Shown here: positions 24,045 to 35,900 of the stretch, piece by piece | Layout of the letters: each line of letters starts with the position of its first letter | How positions within the stretch are numbered: position 1 is the stretch's first letter | Assembly (NCBI GenBank): GCA_003008705.1 | Contig: PDUO01000018.1 | Coordinates: 336,630 to 400,629 of the forward strand | DNA: 64,000 bases | DNA from: Pezicula radicicola | Lineage: Eukaryota; Ascomycota; Leotiomycetes; Helotiales; Dermateaceae | Direction: 5' to 3' | Program-made: the position numbers and the translations under genes | The notes under the pieces: generated by a model | The model's database searches: none | Told to the model about the DNA's origin: nothing | Seen by the model: the letters and a program-made list of their open reading frames with translations, nothing else

Positions 24045-25355
24045 CTACTGTGTAGCCTCTGCCTGTTTCTTGAGGATCTCCCCCGCTGGAGCTGGCATCA
24101 TTGCACCTTCAGGCGGAGTATTCCTGCTCTTGAAATCATCACACATCTGCTCCATGGTCACCCATTCCACGCCTTCATGCTTGTTGATATGTTCGATGAT
24201 CCGCTCGTGCATCAGTAAGACATGTGGACGTCCAGAAACATCAGGGTGGATCGTCATTGGGAAGATGAACTCATCGTATTCACGATAAAAGTAATCGAAG
24301 TGATCCTGCAGCAATTGTTAGTCTCTAACTTCCAAATCTTGAACATTGAGATCCTGACCTTCCAGATATCCTCGATATCTCTTGGATTAACCCAGCCATG
24401 GCTATTTGCCGAATTCTTGATAAACATCATAGGAGGCTACTTCCAAGTCAGTATTCCAAAAGTATTCAACCACGTATAGAAATAGAATAACCCACCAAAT
24501 CATCAATATACCAACTCCCAGGAATCTCCACCAACCCCGTAATCTTCCCCTTAACAAGCGGCTTCATCCACTCCTCGGCCTTCTTCGAATAATCAATTTT
24601 CGTCCAAGTATCACCAGTCCTCAACCTAGAGGTTCTCAGAGTTAGCAATAATTCTTTCCAATGGATTTAAGATTGTCCAACATGATTCGAGAGCCTTGAT
24701 ACAAGTTTCCAACCTCACATCTAGAAACATGTCTCAAAGCTCAATAAATCCCCTAAACAAGAAAATATAGCTCAGAGAATGAAATATCCTCACCAATACA
24801 TCTGACAATCCTCATGACTCATACTATGATCATACTCAATCCCATAACTAAGCAACAACTCAGTCCCCTTCTCACTAGTCTCCCACCAAGGAGCAACACT
24901 ACCCCTCGGAGGTTTCCCACAAAACTCCGTCAACATCTTAAAAGTCTTATCCAAAACATCCTTCTGTTGTTCAAATGTCATATCTGAAGGATTCTCATGC
25001 GAATATCCATGTAACCCAATTTCATGTCCCGCATCTCTTACCATGGCGCATTCTTCCGGAAACGTTTCTAGGGAGTGTCCTGGGATGAACCAACTGGCTT
25101 TGATGTTGTATTTTTCGAAGAGTTTGAGGAGTCGTCGGGTTCCGATTGTTCCCGCCCAGAGTCCTGTTTGTGGGGGGAGTTAGGAATTGAGTGTTGGAGG
25201 TTTTTTCTCTTCTTTTCTTTTCTTTTTGTGTGTGTAGAAGGGTCAGTACCTCGTGAGATGTCACTTGTTGAATCTTCTCCTCCGTATGATCCCAGCCATC
25301 CAGCGACGGCATCGATATCAACACCATAAGTGCAGAGAACGCGTTTCTTGCCCAT
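24045..25355 (-). CDS. hxnM: Cyclic-imide hydrolase of the polysaccharide-deacetylase/PuuE-like fold, HxnM-like
   Basis: Exons 25355-25250, 25163-24794, 24625-24496, 24436-24359 and 24305-24045; about 314 aa. The sequence is a NodB-fold metal hydrolase: it opens [20 protein letters not shown] (Asp metal ligand region), then [30 protein letters not shown] (HxxxH-type metal ligands), [10 protein letters not shown] and [19 protein letters not shown] (late His). Such proteins are often labelled polysaccharide deacetylase, but there is no signal peptide or chitin-binding domain, which argues for a cytosolic small-molecule hydrolase. In A. nidulans HxnM is reported to open a cyclic imide made late in nicotinate breakdown, and the location beside hxnW and hxnN supports this. 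Exon 2 carries the A/C to G/T switch near 25030. Confidence 0.8.
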
Positions 25356-25556
25356 ATTGACGGATGACTGTGATGTAGATGACTAGAATTCGTGTGTGAG
25401 AGAGAGAGGGAGAGAGTTGAACGTGAAGAGAGTGATGTTTGGGGAGGGGAAGAGAGAAGTGTTCAGCAACAAGAAAAAACAAAGAAGACAAGGCTGAGTG
25501 ACAGCGAAGTGCATGAGCTTCAATCGGAATGACTTCGAATTTACCAATCATAGTAT

Positions 25557-25589
25557 GGTAATAGAGTGGTAATAGAGTGGTAATAGAGT
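25557..25589. repeat. Three tandem 11-bp repeats (GGTAATAGAGT) in the hxnM-hxnW promoter
   Basis: Units at 25557-25567, 25568-25578 and 25579-25589 are identical. The spacing is one helical turn, so a protein could bind all copies on the same DNA face. A regulator site, perhaps for HxnR, is only a guess; slippage is the simpler alternative. Confidence 0.6.
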
Positions 25590-25613
25590 GAGCAGGGATC
25601 TCCTAGGGAAGCT

Positions 25614-25628
25614 CTTATCACTCTTATC
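25614..25628 (-). promoter_or_regulatory. Paired GATAAG sites (AreA/GATA type)
   Basis: CTTATC occurs on the + strand at 25614-25619 and 25623-25628, nine bases apart and in the same orientation, between the divergent hxnM and hxnW genes. Paired HGATAR sites are typical targets of AreA-type nitrogen regulators. Confidence 0.45.
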
Positions 25629-25893
25629 AGCTTAGGTATGCAATGCCCCTCCTTTGAACCCCTCCTTGGGTGGAGGAAGCACAGAAATGGGATATTGCTA
25701 CCAGAAGTGGGGTTTGGTCTCTGAAAATATCCCTGAATCGGTTGTATGCAAGATACCACAAGGCTCCGTACCTGATTGACCTTCAGCCTTCTCTATTTCC
25801 CAAATTCCTTTTTTCTTTGAACTTACTACTTCCTGCAGGACTTTCTCACAACCACATATTTCCATCATATTTACTTTTTCACCAGCAGCCACC

Positions 25894-26780
25894 ATGAGCA
25901 GAGTAAGTTATAACCTCGCCTAAAACTCCTAAAAGCTACAGTACCAAGGCTATCCCACTAACACACCTCACAGTTCTCACTCAAAGGACGTACCGCCCTA
26001 GTAACAGGCGGAGCCCGAGGCTGCGGTCTCGCCTTCGCAGAAGGACTTGCAGAAGCCGGAGCAGACGTAGCAATATTCGACATAATCGCCCCCGTACCAG
26101 CCTTCTTCGAAATCTCCAAAACCTACAACGTCAAAACCTCACACTACATAGTAGATGTCTCCTCAATAACCTCTTTAGAAGAAGGCTTCGCATCCTTCAA
26201 AAAAGACTTTGATGGAAAATTAGACATTTGTGTACCATGTGCAGGAATCAATCGAAATGTTTCGTTTTTGGATACTAAGTTTGAGGAATTTGAGAAATTG
26301 TTGGGCGTTAATGTTATGGGGGTTTATTATACTGCTCAATTGGCTGCTAAGTTGATGATTGAGAATGGGACGAAGAAGGGTAGTATTGTTTTGGTTGCTA
26401 GTATTGCTAGTTATATGGCTATTAGGAGTCAGAGGAGTAGTGCGTATTGTGGGACTAAGGGGGCTGTTAGGGCTATGTGTCCTGCGATTGCTGCCGAGTT
26501 GAATCAATATGTAAGTTTTTTTTTGGTCTTGTGGATGTTTGTGGGGATACTTACAGAGATGCAGGGTATTCGTGTAAACAGTATCTCTCCTGGATATGTA
26601 AGGACGGAGATGACGGCCCCTTTTCCACACCTTTTGGAAAGCTGGAAGGACGAGATTATGAATGGAAGAGTTGCGGAGCCTGAGGATATTAGAGGTGGTT
26701 GTGTGTTCTTGGCAAGTGATGCTAGCTCGTACATGACTGGACAGGACTTGTGTGTCGATGGAGGAGTAACTAAATGGTAG
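25894..26780 (+). CDS. hxnW: Short-chain dehydrogenase/reductase, HxnW-like
   Basis: Exons 25894-25902, 25974-26510 and 26565-26780; 253 aa. The first exon is only three codons (Met-Ser-Arg). Classical SDR marks are all present: the NAD(P) loop TGGARGCG (residues ~14-21), CAGINRN, the catalytic Ser in LVASIASY, the YxxxK pair in SAYCGTKGA, and the C-terminal SPGYVRTEM and DLCVDGG. In A. nidulans HxnW acts as a ketoreductase on a partly saturated ring intermediate of nicotinate degradation. That substrate is inferred here from the cluster. The gene is divergent from hxnM and convergent with hxnN. Codon choice flips abruptly near 26245 from C/A-ending to T/G-ending codons while the protein stays normal. 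Confidence 0.82.
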
Positions 26781-27099
26781 TTTGAGTATTTATGGAAAGA
26801 AATCTAGTCTGGTCCTTATAAGTCTATGTGCGTCTCTCGATAACGATCTACGGCCGACACTAGTCGAAGGTATTGAATCTTAAACGCCAGCATCCAATCT
26901 AATCTAGAAACCAATAATCAAGGCCATGTTGCAGCAAAGTCAGTCCAATCAAGGATTCAAGGCCGTACCTCTTCAAATATCCCTCTCAACTAAGCCTACT
27001 TTAAGCGATTCAAAGCCAAGTCTTTTACACGTTTCAATTACGCCCTTAAATTATCAAGTTAGTTCAAGATGGGTATGTCACAAATAATAACTGCGACTC
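26781..27099. other. Convergent hxnW-hxnN 3' flanks
   Basis: About 320 bases between converging stop codons. I see no gene or clear signal beyond A/T-rich 3'-end sequence. Confidence 0.35.
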
Positions 27100-29148
27100 T
27101 TACCTTCCCATAACCTTCTCAAAGACCTTAGCAACACCAAGTACCTTCTCTTCCTCAAATCTTCTTCCTATAATCTGCAGTCCCACAGGATGTCCATTCA
27201 TAGCCACAGGATCATATAGTTTCCAGTTGAAAGCATCAAGTTCACTCCTCGGCTCATATGGAGTTTCTGGAATCGGATCCTTCTCTTTAGAGACTATACT
27301 TACAGGGAATGCAAGTGCCGTATAATCGAGCAGGTTCCATACTTTGGTATAGCCAACCCATCTGTATTACTTGTTAATAGCAAGGCTTTCCAAAAGTAAA
27401 ACGGGACTTACCGGGTAGTCCGATGTGGTACAGCTGAATGTGGCATAGTTGGAGTCAGGAGAACATCGACAACACGGCCAGACACAGGGCCTTTTGTTGC
27501 GTTCCATTTATCAAGATATGCCTTCTGTACAGCTATCTTCTGTTTGTTGAGCTGCCAGTATTCGTAGACGGAGATGGGCTTTCCGCGGTTGACGAGAGCT
27601 TCAACATGTGGAATATATGGCTCTCCGCCGGATTCTATAGCTCGTCGAATATCTTCGCCGCCGTCCGAAGTGTAGTATTTGTCCTGGGTAGATTAGTAAA
27701 TATTCCGCAGAACGAAACAATGAGATGTCGGGAATGGAGGTAGCCCTAACTTGCGACTCCCTCAGCTTGCCCAGACATGGGTAAAAATTACTTGTTGGGC
27801 ACTTGCCTCCCAATCGTTAAGTTGATCAGAGTAACTCAAGAAGAATGCGTTACTGTACCAATAGCGGCTCTTACCATAACAGCTACACATTCCTTATGTA
27901 GCGAGGGTTCCCAGTCAACCAACTCGTGACCTGCTTCCTTCAACTTCGCAACTAACTCCTTCAAAGCTCTTTCAATAGGTGGATGTGCTCTGACGACCCC
28001 ATCATCGAGCATAATACCAATTACAAGGGGTCTTGACTGTACCTCATCATACATTGCAGCTCTCCAAGGAATCGGAACGACTTTTGGATCGAGAAGCCAA
28101 GGCTCAGCATCTATTACAGCTTTGGTGATAGTAGTAATTGATGACAAGCTTCGTGTCATGGGCCCTATTGCTGAAGGCACATGCTCTTGGCCTTCTGTTG
28201 AAACAGGAACTCCTTGGTAGGGCATGCGAGCACTCTAGACACGCTATCAGTCAAGATATAAAGTCGAGGAATAAACACTGAGAAACTAACACTTGGCTTC
28301 AAACCATAGACCCCATTTATAGAGCTTGGAATTCTTATCGAACCTCCAATATCTGTACCCCAGCCCACAAGTGAACCATGCAATGCCAACAGAGCACCTT
28401 CACCTCCAGTTGATCCACCTGGAGTAAAAGCTGGGTTACGAGGGTTTATCGTGAGTCCCCAGAGTGGGTTTTCGGTCTCGCACCACTGCATAATTTTAGT
28501 GATGTACTCTGAGAAGCGGGAAAACTCCTACCATAATACTCTGAGGAAGATTTGACTTAGCAATAACCACAGCACCCAAGTCTTGCAGAATCTTCACCAC
28601 AATAGCATCATCTTCGGCTGGGTTGAACGCCATTCCAACATAGCCGAGAGTCGTGTCAAGTCCTTTGACATTGAACTGGTCTTTCAGGGTGATCGGAACT
28701 CCATGAAGGGGACCCAAAGGTTTGCCATTGACCTTGAAGTACTCATCGAGAGTCCGAGCTTGCTGCAGAGCACCTTCGAAACAAATTTCCGTAAAGCAGT
28801 TGGTCTGAGAGTAGTGAGCTATAGGTCAATATGTAATTTGCAAGTAACTTACTGCTTTATGAGCAGCTACAGCCCTGGATCGCCTAATTTAGCTTGGGTA
28901 AAATCTAGACAAGATTGCATCCTTGGGACTCACCTCTTGATATATGCTAGAATGACTTCCTCGGCCTTTAATTTGCCATCTTTCAAAAGCGTGATAAGTG
29001 ATTCAACATCATCAAGATCCGTGATTGAATCAGTAGCTGGGAGATCTGGCTCAAGATATGGTGCAATGGCAGCAGCCTGTAGAGCGCGCTTGCGTTCCAC
29101 AATGGTCTCCCAACGTGAGACTGGCATATTCTCCTTAGATTCACCCAT
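27100..29148 (-). CDS. hxnN: Amidase (amidase-signature family), HxnN-like
   Basis: Exons 29148-28934, 28883-28853, 28804-28532, 28485-28291, 28234-27875, 27683-27412 and 27361-27100; about 535 aa, normal for fungal acetamidase-type enzymes. The Ser-cisSer-Lys triad is visible: Lys in VPITLKDQFNVKG, cis-Ser in TPGGSTGGEGAL and nucleophile Ser in GTDIGGSIRIPS. The C-terminal VNRGKPISVYEYWQLNKQK and GLQIIGRRFEEEKVL segments are typical of the family. In the A. nidulans pathway HxnN deamidates the ring-opened product (a hydroxyglutaramate), releasing ammonia. Intron 27684-27874 (191 nt) is about three times longer than the others. The upstream gap to hxnV's stop is ~470 bases. Confidence 0.82.
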
Positions 29149-29619
29149 TTTGTCCCACGAGATGATACTGAAGAACTTCTAGGACCTCTGTTAACTTTTC
29201 TTCCTCGTTCCTTCCTTGGTTTTCTTGCTGTTGATGGGCTCGAGGCCAGGAGTTGAGTTACTGGAAGAAAGTGAATGATTCCATAAAGACGTCTGTAGAA
29301 TCTCAGAGTGTAAACACTTATGTATTGACGTGGGAAGTCCTCTCCTGGGCTTCTAAATGATAAAGAGTCACGAGGGTGGGGGTTATTTTCCGATGTGCTC
29401 CGGTAAATACGTGAGTCATTCATGTTAGCAGAAGTGTGTAGCAAGATCACTCTCAAAGCAAGCGTCAGTAGTCTCAGTTACTGACTTGGTTTGATTTACT
29501 GTACGACGGTGATTCAAACGCGCTCTTCAGCCCTCATCTTATGTTTTTCAGTAACTTTTTGTAGTTCGAGCATTTCAATTTCATACTCGTCAGTAGAGAT
29601 CTATACATTAAATCCACAA
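29149..29619. promoter_or_regulatory. hxnN promoter / hxnV 3' end
   Basis: No coding frame is supported. The part nearest 29149 is probably the hxnN leader; the part from about 29560 to 29620 is the 3' flank of hxnV and is A/C-rich on the + strand. Confidence 0.35.
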
Positions 29620-31828
29620 CTACCCTTTCAAGAAACCCCCATAATATGCATCCAAATACTCACAAGCCTGCGTTACCTCTTCATTCCTCCACCTCGCAAT
29701 CGACCCAACATACCCATCCGGCCTCACATTAACAATAACCACTTGTCCTTCCTCTACACCTCCAAGCCACTTTTCTGTACAAGTCTGCTTCTCACTCAGC
29801 ACATCGTCAAGATAAAATGTCCATCGGCTCTGCCTCAGCATGGCAGGCAAATCTGCGATTTCAATCTCCTCTTTCCTCATTGTCGTTACGAGCGCTGGCG
29901 TGAAGAGCTTGCTTACGGCTGTATATCGCTGTGGCTGAACAAACTCGTCCGACTCAAGTGCTGTAGTATTCATAATGGCGTAGGATTCGGCGGCTGCTAT
30001 TGATGCATTGCCAAGGATGGAGTTATTGGACATGAGATGCGAGGAGACAGCAGAGAGGAATGCACCAGACGAGTGAGGATTTGGTGTGAAAAAGAACATG
30101 CGGAACTGACCCAACATCGGAATATTCAGTTGGAGATCTACAGGATTCGCATCAATATACCTTGTTACTCTAGCAGGGAGTAGAAGTGCGCCTGATCGAA
30201 GACATCCTCCTGGATTTGACGATTCTATATTAAGGACGTTTGGGGCATACGTTGCACCGATGCCAGAGATAAAAGCAATATTAGCAGCAAAGTTGGCTGC
30301 AAGAGCTTTAGAATCGCCTTCTGCAAAGGCGTTGGCATGTTCGAAGTCGAAATTGATGAGATCTTGCGCAATCTTGCGTCGCTCCTGGCTATATGTCGAG
30401 AGAAGAGAGGGAAGTGCAAGACCTCGGATAGCCAGGTTCAACTTCCAAGATAAATTGAAGGTATCGTGCATGCTGACATTCATGCCCTGTGCTGCTTTGG
30501 GCGAGTGTGTATGTGCGGCCTTCAATGGAAGTTAGCAAAGAGGAAGGAGAGTACGGTATTAGAGGACGCACGTCTCCTGTGATGAACACTTTCTCAGCAT
30601 CATCTGTAAAGCGGTTTGCAACCCGCTGGCCGACTTTATAGACACTGAACCATTCTTGATAATGTCAGCTGAGTAAGGAGTAGGTTGAGAAGTTTGACCT
30701 ACCGACACTTTTCCAGGTCAAGGTAAAGGGAGCTACAATCTCTTGTGCTCTTTTCATAACAAAGTCCTGACTTGCTGACTCGGATGACAAGACTTCGTGC
30801 ATCCCAGGATTCAATTCGATATATAGCCGTGTCATATTTCTTTCTCTCGGGATACATAATATGGTTCCCTTTTCTTCGGAGTGGATGACCACTTTGCTCC
30901 AGAGATCTGGAAAGTCTGTCTCAATGACACCTACAACATCCTATCAGTAGTGCTCCTCAATATTTTCTGAGAATAAGTTCCAAGCATACCATCTAGAACA
31001 CCCCAAGGAGCTCTGCTACTGTCACCAATCATCTCAGCGCCTGGAATACTACTTCTAACCAGTGATCTTGCACCATCACACCCAATCAAGTATTTGGCCT
31101 TCAAGGACTTCTCAAAACCAGTGGTGGTGTCGTTACAAACAACCTCAATTGGCGCTTTTAAGTCTGAACCCATTGAATATCTTGCGAATGGACTACTCCT
31201 TGTCACTTCTACCCCCCGTTCTCTTAAATCGTCGATGAAAATATCTTCAATCATTCCCTGATGCACCAGTAAGACGAAGGGCTCTTTGACATCTACTTCT
31301 GGTGGATAGTGCACTTCTCGGCGTGTGCGGTGCAATGGTTCCGTAGCTGTGGAATTCTGAGGCAGATGGGTAAGCTACTAAGTGAGTAACGCTAACGGGG
31401 TGTTACCATACCCAAAAGCAGATATCAAATATTTTTACGCCCTTCTTCAAAAGCGAGCTCGCCAATCCCAATTGCTTAAACGTCTCAATTGTCTTTGGTT
31501 GCAAACCATCTGCCCGTCCAGTAGACGTTTTATCACTCCGGTCATCAACAATCGTAGGTTTAATACCATAGCGTGTCAAGTTCGACCTAGTACAGAAAAA
31601 GCATCAGAAAAGAAACATTCTAGAGTCCAATTGCAAAGGAGTTGCTCACACGGGACTCAGAACTTACGCCAACATTAACCCAGCAGGTCCAGCACCGACA
31701 ATAACCACATTTTCAACATTATTACCACCATTGACTCCATTGCCATTGGTGAAGCCCTCGTTATTCGCACCTGGAGACATCTTGGGAGAGGCTTGAGATC
31801 GGGTACGCTTCATCACCACGTTTCCCAT
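29620..31828 (-). CDS. hxnV: FAD-dependent aromatic monooxygenase (phenol-hydroxylase type), HxnV-like
   Basis: Exons 31828-31668, 31586-31412, 31374-30990, 30930-30703, 30654-30572 and 30519-29620; about 643 aa. In-frame ATGs at 31813 and 31780 are alternative starts. The FAD-binding Rossmann motif is [14 protein letters not shown], followed by the DG-type motif [13 protein letters not shown] and the FAD motif [20 protein letters not shown] with [10 protein letters not shown] after it. The C-terminal ~200 residues form the thioredoxin-like domain of phenol 2-monooxygenases (ending [15 protein letters not shown]). In A. nidulans HxnV hydroxylates a dihydroxypyridine-level intermediate; here the substrate is inferred from the cluster. 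It lies downstream of and codirectional with hxnS. Confidence 0.82.
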
Positions 31829-32976
31829 GAGAACGGAAATAAATATGATATCAGAAATTATTTAGATTACGCGACTCTGGCACCTTCCCGACTGACACTG
31901 ACGCGTTTATGTTTAGGTGCGTTAAGTGCTCCGGACTTTTGACAGGGAAAGTGCTCTCGGCTTCTGTTTTACGGAGTACAGGCTCGGGGTCAGAAGGTAC
32001 GAGTACAGATCAGGTGAGAACAGTAGCTCGGAGAATCATTCCGTGAGCTAGTCGTACCATGGCGTACATTGCATGGTACAGTAGTCCAAAATCCAAGCTT
32101 ACAAAGTGTCGAAGATGGAGGAGGGAGTAGTGAATGAATGGAGGGGTCTTGGAATTCTTGGCGGTTGGTTGATTTGTCAATTGACCCCTCCTCCACTCTT
32201 GATTGTGATGAAGCGATTCATGTGGGGGACCAGCTGATAAGCTGCATGCAGCTGTAGGTGGCGGAGTACCGGAGTCTGCACTTTACAATGGCATCGGAGA
32301 GGGGAAGGAGATAGTCGGTAAGATGTTGCTTTTGGGGAAGTATATGCTGATTACCTTCGTACTGAGTGGCTCAATGATAGTATGGTAAGACCAAAAGTGG
32401 ATTGCTGGCTTGTTGAGTTGTGGTCCGGCGGAGATGTTGGCGGTCCGTCGGATGGTCTCGCTTAATCGGAGTTTGGTTTTACTTCCTCTACCTAGGTAGG
32501 TAATAGTTGTGAGAGAGCTGGGCCGGTTTGGAGGCTAAGTACTATATGATTGCTTTTTAGGAGATTATTCTAATTGGGGATAGTATGAAATATAAGGGGT
32601 AGTTTACTTAATCCAAGTGAGTTAGTTAAGTTAAACAAGATACTCAAGTCCATCTCACTGGCCACAACTCAATAAGATAGTTATTCAAAACAATCACTTA
32701 CAAAACGATTGACACGGTAGCCCAAGAAATTGTCCTTCGATACATTGCAGTGTAGAGGATAGCAGCACTTAAGAATTCGTTCTCCCGCTTTTTCCCAGAG
32801 TAAGAGTAACTAAGGTCATCTCGTTGCCCCAACATACCTACTCAATCATTCCAAATTACAGCAGAAGACTTATCTCACTTTCAACAGTTAAAGACATTAA
32901 TAACACCATTCTAGTAAACACAAAAAAATATTCCTTTTCAAATCATTCAAACCCAATCCCAAAATATCCAATCCCT
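31829..32976. promoter_or_regulatory. hxnV promoter and hxnS 3' end
   Basis: About 1.15 kb with no supported gene. The left half should hold hxnV promoter elements. From about 32820 to 32976 the + strand is strongly A/C-rich, continuing into the last hxnS exon. A CCTAGGTAGGTAATAG stretch near 32492 is AT-island-like. No GATAAG pair stands out. Confidence 0.35.
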
Positions 32977-35900
32977 CTACGCAACAGCAACCAAAAAATT
33001 CCTCTCCCCCTCCCTCTGCACCACGGTTCCTAATTTCAAAATCCGATCTCCAACAGCCAACCTCAACCTCTCACTCGTAGCCGGACTATCCAAGACCAAG
33101 TCCTCCTCAACACCATTCATCCTCCTAGCAGCAACAAGCGCCTCCCTAAGCGCAAAAAAAACGGAAGCACCCAAAAACAACGGCGGTTCACCCGTCCCCT
33201 TCGAACTCTGAATACTCCTCAAATGTTTCCAACCCCCTTCCACATCCTGCAAAAACGAAACATTGAATTCTTGAGGTATATCAGAGAAACCGGGTATTTT
33301 ATAGGTTCCTGGTCCTCGAGTAAATAGTTCTCCTGATTGTGTCCAGAGTGTTTCTTCCATTGTGAAGAGTCCTTGTCCTTGTATGAATGCTCCTTCTATT
33401 TGTCCGTAGTCAATTGCTGGGTTTATGGATCTTCCTACGTCCATTTTTATATCTGTGCGTAGGACTGTGTGATCACCTGTCAAGAGATCGAGTTCTACTT
33501 CTGAACATCCGATTCCTTGTGTGAAGTAATAATACATTGGTTTTACTCTCTTGACATCGTAATTTCCCCATACGTATCCTATTTTAGGCATCTTCCAGAA
33601 TCCGTTTGCCGATAGGTTTACTCGGTCGATGTAGGCTGCATGTGCTATTGTTTTCATGCTTGCTGAGGGTCCGTATTTTGCCCAGTAGGGTGCTAATCGT
33701 GCGTTCAATTGGTCACAGGCGTCTTTCACGGCCATTCCGTTCAAGTCACTTCCTGAGGAGGCGGCTGTCGGGGAGGCGTTTGCTGTGTGGTAACTTGCCG
33801 TGTCCTGTGTGAAGATTGAGTCGATTGGGACGTTGAGTTCTTGGGCTGCTACTTGGCACATTTTTGTGTAGAGACCTAGATCATTTGTTAGTTTTCATCA
33901 TTTCTGTTTTGTATATTGAGGGTTTAGGAAATGAGGTATTGTATGTACCTTGACCCATTTCAGTACCACCATGATGAAGTAAAACACTTCCATCAGCAAA
34001 GATCTTAACACTAGCACCAGCCTGGTTAAGATGTAACGCCGTAGCAAAACTCAATCCAAACTTAACAGGCAACATGCTAATACCCCTCTTCTTCCACTTG
34101 TTTTTCCGATTAAAGTCCTCAATAGCATCTTTCCTCTCTTCATAATTACACTGTTCCTTCGTCTCTTTGAACAATTGAGGAATATGCCAATCAACATCGA
34201 TTTTTTGAAGAAATGGTGTATATTCTCCTTGTTTGTACAGATTTTTCATTCGGAGCTCGTCGATTGGGATGTTTAGTCCTTCGGATATTGCCGTCATGTA
34301 GCTTTCTGCTATGAACATTGCTTGGGGTCCTCCGAATCCTCGGAATGCTGTGTTACTGTGGATATTCGTTTTGCAAACGTGACCGCGGATGTGGACGTTT
34401 GGAATTTCGTAGCAGGAATCTACGTGTGTACAGCAACGATCCATAACTGCTCCGCTCATGCTATAGGTTTCTGGAGTCAGTAACTGAAAATAAATTCGTA
34501 AGACTAGCATATCCGCAGCTATAGACGGACTTTGTAGCGGGCAATAGAAGTGTACTTACTCGTAAGAATACCCAGCATTGTTATAAATATCAGTATCAAG
34601 AGCAACCAATTTCCCATCATTCATAACACCAACTCTCCATCTAGCCTGAATAGGATGTCTCTGTCCAGAAGTCATCATATCCTCATCCCTATTCAGCATA
34701 CAACGAACAGGTCTCTTCTCCTTCTTAGAAGCAATCGCACAAAGAGAAGCAATCGGAACACTTCTCGATTCTTTACCGCCGAAAGCTCCACCCATTCGCT
34801 TCACTCTTGCATTGATACGATTACTAGGAACTCCTGTGACTTGGCTGACGAATTCCTGCGTTTCCATGGTATTTTGCGTTGAGGACCAGACTTCCATTGA
34901 GCCGTCTTCGATATGTGGAACTACCAACGCCGCATTTGTTTCGAGATAGAAATGCTCCTGTCCTCCCATTCTTGTAGTTCCTTCAAATATCCTATCGCAT
35001 TTGCTGAATGCATCTTCAATGGATCCTTCAATTGCAACGCCCTTCTTCAACATACGTCCATGTGCATAGAAACTGTTGGCCTCTATCGCTTCATCAATGG
35101 TGAGAATAACTGGGAGGTCTTCATAAGTGATCTTGACAGCTCGTGCTGCGGCCTGTGCTCGCAAAGCTGTTTCGGCATAAACCATACCAATAGTCTGACC
35201 ATGTGAAAAAACCTCACCATCAGCGAAGAACTGTTCGTCTTTTCGAACCGAACCCCACAAGTTTTGCTCTGGATTAATACTGTGCTTATCGATATATCCA
35301 ACTGCAAGTCCAGGCCCAATCGCTGGCGTCCAGTCGATTTCGAATTTGGCATGGGCTTTTGTGGAGAGTACCAGAGCGCCGTAAAGTTCTCGATCCTGGT
35401 GAGGCATATCGTCCAAATATTCTGCTTCTCCAGTATTCTGTTTTAGAGCTGACATATGAGGTACTTGCTTGCCTACAACTCTTTGCTCGTAAGGATTAGT
35501 ATTATCCCTAGCTCCGAAGGAAATTCCGCGATGGATCTCATTGATCAAGTCTTCGTCAACTTCTCCCAATTCTAGCTCTTTCACAACTTCATGCCAGAAC
35601 CGGAAAAAGAATGATAAGGCTAGAGTCTTTCGGTATGTAGCCATTCCGCCAGGTACACCAAAATTAAGGTCGAAATCCTCACATAGTGCTTTCATTCCTT
35701 GATCTAGAGTTCTTGCATCATACCATCTCAGCCCTTGTAATGCTTTCTTTGCATTCTTGGCTTCCGTGGTATAAGGAGCCATACCGCCATAAGCAAGACA
35801 GAGGTCTTCAACTTCGCTATTCTTATTCAACCGAACTCGGAAAGCTGCAGTGACAATGGCAATATCATCATCCTTTCTCTTCGCTTGCTTGTAAGCTTTG

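Larger units (their letters stand above)
25356..25893. promoter_or_regulatory. Divergent hxnM-hxnW promoter
   Basis: About 540 bases between two divergent cluster genes. It holds three perfect 11-bp direct repeats (25557-25589) and two GATA sites (25614-25628), described separately, and a GA/CT-rich leader of hxnM at 25380-25460. Confidence 0.5.

Noticed and set aside
24045..25355. Chitin or peptidoglycan deacetylase
   Set aside because: The fold matches, but there is no secretion signal or sugar-binding domain, and the cluster position fits a cyclic-imide hydrolase better.
29620..31828. hxnV as a phenol-degradation gene paired with the intradiol dioxygenase
   Set aside because: A phenol to catechol to muconate route would need a cytosolic catechol dioxygenase; the dioxygenase here is secreted and the other genes match nicotinate breakdown.
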